8,473 nt of DNA, taken from NCBI GenBank assembly GCA_903904495.1, contig CAIVCU010000407.1, forward strand, positions 1 through 8,473, written 5' to 3'. Below, piece after piece: positions 1 to 5,786 of the stretch (within the stretch, counting starts at the first letter, position 1; each line of letters opens with the position of its first letter). The notes beneath the pieces are model-generated. The model was not told the origin of the DNA. It did no database searches and worked only from the letters and a program-made list of their open reading frames with translations. A program made the translations under genes and the position numbers. The stretch is from an uncultured Chlorobiaceae bacterium (GTDB lineage: Bacteria > Bacteroidota > Chlorobiia > Chlorobiales > Chlorobiaceae).

Positions 1-439
1 CCCCGCTCCTGTTGAGATCGATGTAAGTATCATCACCGATATCATGAATCGACTTGCCGGCATCCTCCTCAATATGAATTCTGATCAGCCTGATTACTTT
101 TTCCCCCTCGCCGGCCTCAATTTTGAGAACTCCTTCACTACAGATGGGCTCTTCAAACTGCGAAATCTGGTAGCCTTTCGGCAGATCGGGATAAAAATAG
201 TTTTTACGGGCAAGTACCGAAGAGGGAGCAATAGTGCAGCCCATTGCAAGTCCAAGTTTAACCGCATCTTCCACCACGCGACGGTTAAGTACCGGCAAAG
301 CTCCCGGAAGAGCTAGACAGACAGGACAGACATTGCTATTGGCAGGTTTTCCGAACAGTGCAGAACAACCGCAGAAAGCCTTGCTCGCTGTATTAAGCTG
401 ACAATGGACCTCAAGGCCCACTACTAATTCATACTTCAT
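1..439 (-). CDS. gatB: GatB, Asp/Glu-tRNA amidotransferase subunit B, N-terminal part (runs off left edge)
   Basis: This is the N-terminal 146 residues of GatB, the tRNA-binding and kinase-like subunit of the cytoplasmic GatCAB complex. GatCAB converts mischarged Glu-tRNA(Gln) and/or Asp-tRNA(Asn) to the amidated forms, using ammonia delivered from GatA. Reading the minus strand from ATG at 439 gives family signatures in order: GLEVHCQL at residues 8-15, a CGC...CPVC four-cysteine cluster (C23, C25, C38, C41) that probably binds metal, ARKNYFYPDLPKGYQ at about 77-91, QFEEPI at 94-99, and HIEEDAGKS at 122-130. His12 and Glu124 are the likely metal-coordinating residues of the active site. The full protein is usually about 475 residues, so two thirds lie outside the window. 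The start is chosen because it gives the standard MKYELVVGLE-type N-terminus. No Shine-Dalgarno is visible; only a T-rich stretch precedes the ATG. It lies 72 bases downstream of the SYLF gene on the same strand. Confidence 0.96.
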   Translation of the reverse strand, partial: MKYELVVGLEVHCQLNTASKAFCGCSALFGKPANSNVCPVCLALPGALPVLNRRVVEDAVKLGLAMGCTIAPSSVLARKNYFYPDLPKGYQISQFEEPICSEGVLKIEAGEGEKVIRLIRIHIEEDAGKSIHDIGDDTYIDLNRSG

Positions 440-460
440 TAAAAAAAATTAACGTTATTG

Positions 461-497
461 AAAAACACCGGCAGGTTTACTCCGGAGCCTCTCCTGC
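461..497 (-). terminator. Possible weak intrinsic terminator between the SYLF gene and gatB
   Basis: Read on the minus strand just after the SYLF stop codon, GCAGG (497-493) can pair with CCTGC (475-471). A small inner GGAG/CTCC pairing is possible in the loop. The sequence then continues as CGGTGTTTTT. The outer stem is only five base pairs and the loop is long, so attenuation or partial read-through into gatB is as likely as full termination. Confidence 0.33.
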
Positions 498-511
498 TTA
501 AAAAAAACTTA

Positions 512-1048
512 TCAGTATGACCGATAGGAAAACTTTTGTCCGCCAACCGTCGCTTCAGCCATAACCCCGGCCTTAGGAAGAACAAAGACCGCTACACCAT
601 GAGAAAAATCAATAGTGGTAGCGGCTCCGGTAGTAGCGACGATTCCCTCGACCTGAGCATTCAGCTCGTAATTTCCTCTTTTGAAATTATCAAGCTCCCG
701 CTTGTCCTTAAAAAATATGATTTCCGAAAAAGACTGCCCGCCAAGCTGCGGACCCACATTGATCTGAGTAATGGTTGAATGACCGACAAGATTATTAAGC
801 TCATAGACATAGCCATTACCATGCCCCCCCCCCAGCATCATGAACCCACCTTTGAAAACATCAGGAAAAACAACATAACCATAGGCTTTTTCAAAAAAAC
901 GATCAAGCGACGGAGCATTATTCCTGAAGTGCTCAACCGAAGCCTTCGCACGTTCCCCTTCAGCTGGATCCCAGCCAGCACGAGCAGTCGAAAAAACAAG
1001 CCCTGCAAGCATGAATGCAAGGATACCAATTTTCATCATCTTCATCAT
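512..1048 (-). CDS. Secreted SYLF/Ysc84-domain (lipid-binding) protein
   Basis: The 178-residue product starts with a basic, hydrophobic signal peptide that is likely cleaved after ARA at residue 24, so it probably acts in the periplasm or at the envelope. The rest matches the bacterial SYLF (Ysc84) domain: an alpha-helical start (about 31-55), YGYVVFPDVFKGGF (56-69), a glycine-rich turn, then INVGPQLGGQSFSEIIFF (96-113), FKRG, and a C-terminal GVMAEATVGGQKF stretch. SYLF domains bind phosphoinositides in eukaryotes. Bacterial members are usually called lipid-binding, but their cellular role is not established. The length suits a single-domain family member. The start is ambiguous because the 5' end is a tandem ATGATGAAG ATGATGAAA; M1, M2, M4 or M5 could all initiate, and each leaves a usable signal peptide. 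No clear Shine-Dalgarno precedes it. Residues 72-75 are encoded by a ten-base G run (plus-strand C10 at 824-833), which makes the gene slippage-prone. Confidence 0.88.
   Translation of the reverse strand: MMKMMKIGILAFMLAGLVFSTARAGWDPAEGERAKASVEHFRNNAPSLDRFFEKAYGYVVFPDVFKGGFMMLGGGHGNGYVYELNNLVGHSTITQINVGPQLGGQSFSEIIFFKDKRELDNFKRGNYELNAQVEGIVATTGAATTIDFSHGVAVFVLPKAGVMAEATVGGQKFSYRSY
824..833. repeat. C10/G10 homopolymer inside the SYLF coding sequence
   Basis: Ten consecutive C on the plus strand, read as G10 on the coding strand, supply the last base of Leu72 and the codons of Gly73-Gly75. With ten G the SYLF frame is open to its normal end. With eleven G the frame would read Gly-Gly-Gly-Ala-Trp and stop at once. 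With nine G it would run through about 50 unrelated residues to a TGA. Tracts of this length in coding sequence are known contingency loci in other bacteria and are also a common site of sequencing error. Confidence 0.9.
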
Positions 1049-1079
1049 TTGGGCGTATTTACTTGTTTAATAAAATCAC

Positions 1080-1107
1080 AGCATAGAAAACATCCAATGA
1101 TATGCAA
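1080..1107 (-). promoter_or_regulatory. Candidate sigma-70-type promoter for the SYLF gene
   Basis: On the minus strand TTGCAT (1107-1102) and TATGCT (1085-1080) are separated by 16 bases and sit about 30 bases upstream of the ATG at 1048. The hexamers match the general bacterial consensus moderately well. In A/T-rich DNA such a match can arise by chance, and promoter preferences of this lineage may differ. Confidence 0.28.
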
Positions 1108-1200
1108 CCAGCAATGTACAATTTTCACTCCAATAAATCACATCAACCCATTATCAGCAAGTCAAGGCCGAAATAACATCCTTAACAACAAAAAAAATCT

Positions 1201-1400
1201 TTCATGACTCAAAACAGATCCATCACTTCGTATCGGGATGACAGGAAAAAAAGTACTCTGGCCGATTCGAAGTGTTATTTCGAAGAACGTGAGAAATCTC
1301 CCTTTTCAAAACAGATCCCTCCCTTCGGTCGGGATGACAAAAGCGGCTAAGGATGACAAAGAACGGGTCATGACTACAAAAAGTAGATCAGGATGACAAC
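1201..1400. repeat. Degenerate repeated intergenic element with GGATGACA units
   Basis: The gap between the SYLF gene and clpB has no credible gene. It holds several diverged copies of one motif. AAAACAGATCC followed by an arm ending GGGATGACA occurs at 1211-1243 and 1308-1339. Shorter relatives end in GGATGACA at 1351-1358 and 1391-1398. TCATGACT precedes two of the copies (1202-1209 and 1368-1375). Between the two long copies are two TTCGAAG words (1266-1272 and about 1279-1285) and a GAACGTGAGAAATCTCCC stretch. The style, with ATCCC...GGGAT arms and a TTCGG centre, resembles non-coding elements dispersed in many bacterial chromosomes. Whether this one is dispersed in the host genome cannot be seen here. 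The block ends about 17 bases from the clpB stop codon. Confidence 0.72.
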
Positions 1401-1414
1401 GGGAATGGTGACCC
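1365..1414 (-). terminator. Possible terminator-like inverted repeat just after the clpB stop
   Basis: GGGTCA (minus strand 1414-1409) can pair with TGACCC (1370-1365). Within the loop CTAC and GTAG (1386-1383 and 1377-1374) enclose five T. The minus strand then reads GTTCTTT. The outer loop is long and the following T run is broken by a C, so this is only a weak candidate for ending the clpB transcript. Confidence 0.28.
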
Positions 1415-1416
1415 AG

Positions 1417-2739
1417 TTATCCACCGGCTTCGAGTTCGCGTTTCAGTGCCTCGCGTTCGATTTCAAGACGGCGAATCTCGCGGTTGATCCTGTCCAGTTC
1501 TTCAGGGCTGCTGTCTATTTCCAGCCTCAGACGCGAAGAGGCCTCGTCTATCAGATCGATAGCCTTGTCTGGCAGAAAACGGTCAGAAATGTAGCGGTTC
1601 GACAGTTCGGCGGCGGCAACAATAGCAGCATCCTTGATACGTACACCATGATGGATCTCATATTTCTCTTTGAGGCCACGCAGAATGGATACGGTATCAT
1701 CAACGCTCGGCTGGTCGACCACCACAGTCTGAAAGCGGCGCTCGAGAGCTGCATCCTTTTCAATATGCTTGCGATACTCATCAAGTGTCGTCGCGCCGAT
1801 ACAGCGAAGCTCCCCGCGGGCAAGCGCAGGCTTGAGAATATTGGCCGCATCCATTGATCCTTCGGCAGAACCCGCTCCGACAAGCAGATGGATTTCATCA
1901 ATAAAGAGAATAATTTCGCCATCCGAAGCCTGAACCTCACGCACAACAGCCTTCAGGCGCTCCTCAAACTCGCCGCGAAACTTTGCACCGGCAACAAGCT
2001 GAGCAATATCAAGAGCAGCAATCTGTTTACTCTTCAGGTTTTCAGGCACATCGCCGGCAACAATGCGCTGCGCGATTCCCTCGACAATTGCTGTTTTACC
2101 GACACCCGGTTCACCAATCAATACAGGGTTATTCTTGGTGCGCCGGCTGAGAATCTGCAGCACTCTGCGAATTTCCTCATCACGTCCGATAACCGGATCA
2201 AGTTTACCCTTGCGCGCCTGGTCGTTCAGGTTGCGCGAATATTTTTTCAACGAATTATAGGTCTCCTCAGCATTCTGACTGGTCACACGCTGCGTACCCC
2301 TAATGGTGGCAAGCACTTTGAGAATGGCTTCGCGGTTAATACCCGAATCTTTCAGCATACGCGAAACATTGAGGCCTGCCTCACTCATGGCGATAAGCAG
2401 GTGCTCTGAACTGATATAGTCATCTTTCAGCTTTTCAGCTTCTTTCAAGGCCACGTCAAAGACCTTGCCGAGATTCTGTGAAAGATACTGTCCCGTTGCC
2501 GAAGCACCCGTCACCCTCGGAATTCTTTCTATTTCACGATCAAGTGCCGCAAGCAGGGTTTCTGCGGGTGCTTCGAGCTTCTGCGCTATCTGCACAGCAA
2601 TACTGCTGTTATCTTCAAGCATGGCCAAAAGCAAATGTTCAGGTTCTATCTGCTGATGCTGCCGGCTGCTGGCAAGCGTTGAAGCCGCCTGCAATGCCTC
2701 CTGAGCTTTTACTGTAAATTTGTTCGGATCAAATTGCAT
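1417..2739 (-). CDS. clpB: ClpB N-terminal half: N domain plus first AAA+ module, lacking NBD2
   Basis: The 440-residue product matches the N-terminal half of the Hsp100 disaggregase ClpB, which extracts polypeptides from aggregates with DnaK. Visible in order are the Clp N domain with its two repeats (about 1-145), Walker A GEPGVGKT (209-216), the pore loop GAKFRGEFEER (251-261), Walker B IILFIDE (276-282), sensor-1 GATT (315-318), arginine finger ALERRF (331-336) and FLPDKAIDL (388-396). A charged helix (about 410-437) is the start of the middle domain. The protein then ends RELEAGG-stop. Full ClpB is about 860 residues, so most of the M domain and all of NBD2 are missing. The 3' flank shows no ClpB-like coding in any frame, so this is a clean end rather than a simple frameshift. 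All NBD1 catalytic motifs are intact. The pore loop has Phe254 where Tyr is usual. The start MQFDPNKFT is the standard one; no Shine-Dalgarno is seen. A terminator upstream (2884-2923) implies its own promoter in 2740-2883; I found no convincing hexamers or CIRCE element there. It may be one part of a split ClpB. Confidence 0.93.
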   Translation of the reverse strand: MQFDPNKFTVKAQEALQAASTLASSRQHQQIEPEHLLLAMLEDNSSIAVQIAQKLEAPAETLLAALDREIERIPRVTGASATGQYLSQNLGKVFDVALKEAEKLKDDYISSEHLLIAMSEAGLNVSRMLKDSGINREAILKVLATIRGTQRVTSQNAEETYNSLKKYSRNLNDQARKGKLDPVIGRDEEIRRVLQILSRRTKNNPVLIGEPGVGKTAIVEGIAQRIVAGDVPENLKSKQIAALDIAQLVAGAKFRGEFEERLKAVVREVQASDGEIILFIDEIHLLVGAGSAEGSMDAANILKPALARGELRCIGATTLDEYRKHIEKDAALERRFQTVVVDQPSVDDTVSILRGLKEKYEIHHGVRIKDAAIVAAAELSNRYISDRFLPDKAIDLIDEASSRLRLEIDSSPEELDRINREIRRLEIEREALKRELEAGG

Positions 2740-2883
2740 GGTTCAGATTGTTTTTGTTTTCGGTTCATAACGTTCCGGTAAAGCTATCCTGTGAACTTAC
2801 CGCAAGCCATGGGAACTACTTACTGTATAACAATGTAAATGCAAAAAAAGTTAACGCATTGAAGCTTTGGCGCAGCATACCGG

Positions 2884-2923
2884 AAATAAAAAAAGGCTAC
2901 AGCATTATACTAATGCCGCAACC
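2884..2923 (-). terminator. Strong intrinsic terminator of the batA-batB-ORF unit
   Basis: On the minus strand GGTTGCGGCATTA (2923-2911) pairs along all 13 positions with TAATGCTGTAGCC (2907-2895), counting three G-U wobbles, around a three-base GTA loop. It is followed directly by seven T and then ATTT. It lies 49 bases beyond the stop codon of the 100-residue ORF. This insulates clpB from upstream transcription. Confidence 0.9.
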
Positions 2924-2972
2924 TTTAAAGAACTGTACAACAAGGATTCCCATCCCGCAGTCAAACCCTTAG

Positions 2973-3275
2973 TTATCCGGAATGAGAGGGATTTTCCTCA
3001 GGCGGTTTCGGCCAATTCTTGATAACAGAACTGACAACCTGACGAAGAATCTGTGCGCTTGTAGAAAGCAGTTCAGCACCTTTCTCCTGAATATGGCGCT
3101 GTGTATCAAGCTGATCCTTGAAAAGCTCAACACTCGCCGGATCATAATTACCCTGACTGACGTAGGCATCAATGACCTCTTCAGCCTCGTCAAAAGGCAT
3201 GCTGAAAACCCTAAAACCAAGCTTCGCTCTCTCAAGAGAGTCAAGAGCTTTTAGACCAGTGTTCTGCTGCTCCAT
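2973..3275 (-). CDS. Unrecognised 100-residue soluble, mostly helical protein
   Basis: I do not recognise a family. The product is rich in Glu, Gln, Ala and Ser, with no signal peptide, membrane segment or cysteine. It reads as two or three amphipathic helices: about 23-38 around FDEAEEVIDAYV, 46-63, and 64-87 around ILRQVVSSVIKNW. A proline-rich polar tail PKPPEENPSHSG closes it. It is likely cytoplasmic and may mediate protein-protein contact; that is inference from composition only. It lies 110 bases downstream of batB on the same strand and is followed by a strong terminator, so it probably ends the batAB transcript. A weak internal promoter is possible in the gap (TTGAAA at 3351-3346, TATTAT at 3326-3321, spacer 19). 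It is taken as real because it fills the space between batB and the terminator on the operon strand and has a protein-like composition. No clear ribosome binding site is visible. Confidence 0.72.
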   Translation of the reverse strand: MEQQNTGLKALDSLERAKLGFRVFSMPFDEAEEVIDAYVSQGNYDPASVELFKDQLDTQRHIQEKGAELLSTSAQILRQVVSSVIKNWPKPPEENPSHSG

Positions 3276-3385
3276 AACATTTCTGATTTTCGTCTATAAA
3301 TAATTGACTTCCACCTTCTGATAATAACGGAAATAAAACAATGTTTTTCAACAACTATCAGAAAGCAGCGAACAAGATAAACCCC

Positions 3386-4408
3386 TTACTGCTGCCTTCC
3401 TCGACCTCTTCCTGTCATGGTTTCAGCAAGAAGAAAAAAAAGAGACCCCGCAAGAAAATATGGAGCAAGCGGTACCCGTTCAACAGGCTCCATCACCCAG
3501 CGCGATGCTGCTGCAATACGGTTAATCCTGTCAGTAATTTCGGCGTTCACTGTATGATCCGACTTACTGCGGAAATATAATCCACCCGCTTCACGTGCGA
3601 GCTTCTGGAGTGTTTCACCCTGGAAACTCGTCGCCACAGCCCGGCCGCGTTCATCACGTTTGATCGCATCTCCGGCACCTCCCAACGGAATCACGACGGG
3701 CGAACTCATACCAACCCCTACCAGAAATAGATGAATCCCAGCTTTTTGCATTTTGATAGCCTCTGCCAGAAAATCACCGGCATGATCCTCACCGTCACTC
3801 AGCAGCACAACAATCTTCTCACCTTTTATCCCCGATTCCACGCGGCTTTCTGTTTCAGGTTTCAGGAGTTTCCCTGCAAGTTCAAATGCCGAACGAAACA
3901 CTGTTCCCTGGTCTTCAATAAGATCGGGTGTCGCCATGCTGAGCAGTGCCTCGAAAGCAGCTTCATCAGTGGTGAGAGGACACTGCACGAGAGGGGCTGC
4001 TGCAAAAAGCAGAATCGCCCTTCGGCCTCCTTGAACAGTACGACTGATGCTGATAATTTCCTGTTTCGCCTGGCCGAGACGGTCTGGCAGCACATCTCTT
4101 GCCTTCATACTGCGGGAAATATCAAGCACAAAAACGAGATCAGCACCTTTTCGCAAAACTGGTCGACCTCCACTGATCAGGCGTGGACCACTTAAAGAAA
4201 AGAGAGCGAGGCCAATCCCGAAAAAAAGCATCACTTTTTTCAGAATAATAACCCACAACCGTGCGCCAGGCATCATGGTACCAGACATAAGCTGACTGGC
4301 AACCGCCTCACGAGCCTGAAGCTGCCTCATAACTCCATAGCCAAGGATCACAGCAAGAGGCATCAGAAGCAGGAGGTAACCAATATTTTCAGGCCATGCA
4401 AAACTCAT
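3386..4408 (-). CDS. batB: BatB-type membrane-anchored von Willebrand factor A protein
   Basis: The 340-residue protein has two N-terminal membrane helices (about 9-26 and 52-73), a von Willebrand A domain on the periplasmic side, and a C-terminal helix (about 314-330). The MIDAS metal site is complete: DISRS gives D96, S98 and S100, T169 lies in EDQGT, and D205 lies in LLSDGED. This is the BatB pattern from the Bacteroides aerotolerance (bat) locus, where BatA and BatB are thought to act as an envelope protein complex. Direct biochemical function is not settled, and tolerance to oxidative or envelope stress is the usual proposal. The start at 4408 is supported by AGAGAGGG nine bases upstream, one of the few good Shine-Dalgarno sequences here. 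The gap to batA is 68 bases with no terminator, consistent with one operon. BatC-like TPR genes, which often follow batB, are absent; the next ORF is the unrelated 100-residue protein. Confidence 0.93.
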   Translation of the reverse strand: MSFAWPENIGYLLLLMPLAVILGYGVMRQLQAREAVASQLMSGTMMPGARLWVIILKKVMLFFGIGLALFSLSGPRLISGGRPVLRKGADLVFVLDISRSMKARDVLPDRLGQAKQEIISISRTVQGGRRAILLFAAAPLVQCPLTTDEAAFEALLSMATPDLIEDQGTVFRSAFELAGKLLKPETESRVESGIKGEKIVVLLSDGEDHAGDFLAEAIKMQKAGIHLFLVGVGMSSPVVIPLGGAGDAIKRDERGRAVATSFQGETLQKLAREAGGLYFRSKSDHTVNAEITDRINRIAAASRWVMEPVERVPLAPYFLAGSLFFLLAETMTGRGRGRQQ

Positions 4409-4476
4409 ACGTGTAATCCCTCTCTGTTGGCATTTTGGTTACACCGCTTCTAAAAAAGACAACCGACTTTACGATG

Positions 4477-5487
4477 TTACGGTATCCGGAGAAATCGGGT
4501 ATTGGACAATATGATTTCAAGAAAAATGAGAGCGAGCACCGTCAACACCAACCGGGTAAACAATCCTGAACGGCGTTCCATCATTGTACCAGAAATCCGT
4601 TTTTTCTCAAGCCGGTCAATGGCTTTCATTGTTTCACCAAAAGCTGCATGATCATTCACTGCGAAATACCTTCCACCGGTTGTTCGGGCAATACCCCGAA
4701 GCGACTCTTCATCCATCACGGTATGATTGCCTCTTTCCCCCGTTACATCCAGACGATTTCCTGAGCTTATAACGCCTGCATTAATCGCATAAATCCTGAT
4801 CCCGCTTTGCAAGGCAAACCCTGCCGCGGTTGCCGGTCCGACTTCTCCGGTATTATTCTCTCCATCGGTAACAAGAATGATAACCTTGTTCGATGATTCC
4901 GATACCTTAAGCCGGTTAACCGCAATGAGAATCGCTGTACCTATGGCAGTCCCTTCATCCTGTATCACCCCTGGAGTGAGGCGATCGAGCAGCATGGCAA
5001 GTACATCATGATCAAGCGTCAGAGGACATTGCGTATATCCCCTGCCACGGAACACCACCAGCCCGATCCTGTCGTTCGAGCGCTGCAGTACAAAGTTGCG
5101 TGCAACATCCTTGGCTGCATCAAGCCGGCTTTCACCGGCAAAATCCTTCTGTAACATTGAGTCCGAAATATCAAGCACCAGCATGACATCAATGCCCTTC
5201 GCTTCAGCTTCAGTCTGCCGATAAAGAAGACGGGGGCCTGTAAGGGCGATAACGGAGATAAAAAGAGCGATCCAGCGCAGCCATTGAGGCAGTAACCGCA
5301 AGATGCGGCCTGCTCCAAATCCCATGTCGCGCAATGGCTCAAGACCGGGAAAAAGTATTGCCGGGCGCTTACCCAGTCGATCACGCCTCTCCCTGAACCA
5401 CGCGGCCACAAGAAGCACCGGCAAGAGGAGCAGCCACCATGGTTCCGCAAGCTCAAGGCTGGGTATACGAGTAAACCACTCCTGCAT
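4477..5487 (-). CDS. batA: BatA-type membrane-anchored von Willebrand factor A protein
   Basis: The 336-residue protein has the same plan as its neighbour. There are N-terminal membrane helices (about 16-30 and 65-86), a von Willebrand A domain, and a C-terminal anchor (about 309-328). MIDAS residues are intact: DISDS gives D106, S108 and S110, T180 follows QDEG, and D208 sits in VTDGENN. BatA and BatB are paralogues that normally sit together, downstream of a MoxR AAA+ ATPase and a DUF58 protein. Here batA is the first gene of its unit: the DNA upstream is a divergent intergenic region and then the plus-strand PepSY-TM gene, so any moxR and DUF58 partners are elsewhere. The start at 5487 gives a natural N-terminus; a GAGG lies about 14 bases upstream, rather far for a ribosome binding site. 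The transcript probably continues through batB to the terminator at 2884-2923. Confidence 0.93.
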   Translation of the reverse strand: MQEWFTRIPSLELAEPWWLLLLPVLLVAAWFRERRDRLGKRPAILFPGLEPLRDMGFGAGRILRLLPQWLRWIALFISVIALTGPRLLYRQTEAEAKGIDVMLVLDISDSMLQKDFAGESRLDAAKDVARNFVLQRSNDRIGLVVFRGRGYTQCPLTLDHDVLAMLLDRLTPGVIQDEGTAIGTAILIAVNRLKVSESSNKVIILVTDGENNTGEVGPATAAGFALQSGIRIYAINAGVISSGNRLDVTGERGNHTVMDEESLRGIARTTGGRYFAVNDHAAFGETMKAIDRLEKKRISGTMMERRSGLFTRLVLTVLALIFLEIILSNTRFLRIP

Positions 5488-5786
5488 AAGCGAACTATTT
5501 TACCTCAAAGATACAAAATCCCCGGCTAAATTCCCTCTAAACGCTTGAATGCCATGCTCTCAAGACACCGTAACTTTTTTTTCTACATTCCGTTAAACTG
5601 TCATCTCTCATCAATGAAATGTCATAGTTTCTTTTTTTTCAAAATCTGAGTTTAATTAGTTATTGCATTTGATCTGCCATGTTGGAAAAAAATTTCCCTT
5701 GATCATTTTTGAAGACATGAAAACCTAACAGAAAGCGTCCAAAAATAATTGGTGGCGAATATCACGATAAACTAAGAAACGTTACG
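5488..5786. other. Divergent intergenic region between batA and the PepSY-TM gene
   Basis: These 299 A/T-rich bases must hold the promoters for batA (leftward) and the PepSY-TM gene (rightward). No ORF with protein character is seen. A perfect inverted repeat GGAAA-AAAA-TTTCC occurs at 5684-5697, and CTTGA...TCAAG at about 5544-5564. Both are short and could be chance in such DNA. I looked for a Fur-like GATAAT repeat, expected for a PepSY-TM gene under iron control, and found none convincing. Confidence 0.6.
5506..5513 (-). promoter_or_regulatory. Candidate Bacteroidota-style -7 box for batA
   Basis: The minus strand reads TATCTTTG here, which fits the TAnnTTTG -7 box known for the primary sigma factor of Bacteroidota. 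It ends 18 bases before the batA ATG. A matching -33 TTTG at the usual distance is not clear, and use of this promoter type by the host is an assumption. Confidence 0.2.

Noticed and set aside
779..1207. Plus-strand open frame of 142 codons crossing the poly-C tract
   Set aside because: It is antisense to the SYLF gene with low-complexity, unrecognisable translation, and runs into the non-coding gap.
1201..1400. CRISPR array
   Set aside because: The repeats are unequal in length, diverged and irregularly spaced, with no unique spacers of constant size.
1393..1857. Plus-strand open frame of 154 codons
   Set aside because: It lies antisense to the strongly conserved clpB NBD1 region and its translation has no family character.
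1888..2409. Plus-strand open frame of 173 codons
   Set aside because: It is antisense within clpB, whose protein is unmistakable; a shadow of codon bias.
2740..2883. Heat-shock control element (CIRCE-type inverted repeat) upstream of clpB
   Set aside because: No TTAGCACTC...GAGTGCTAA-like repeat is present, and a TATAAT seen on the minus strand nearby lies within the terminator hairpin.
5640..5786. Fur box in front of the PepSY-TM gene
   Set aside because: No convincing GATAAT-type 19-base match; A/T-rich partial matches only.
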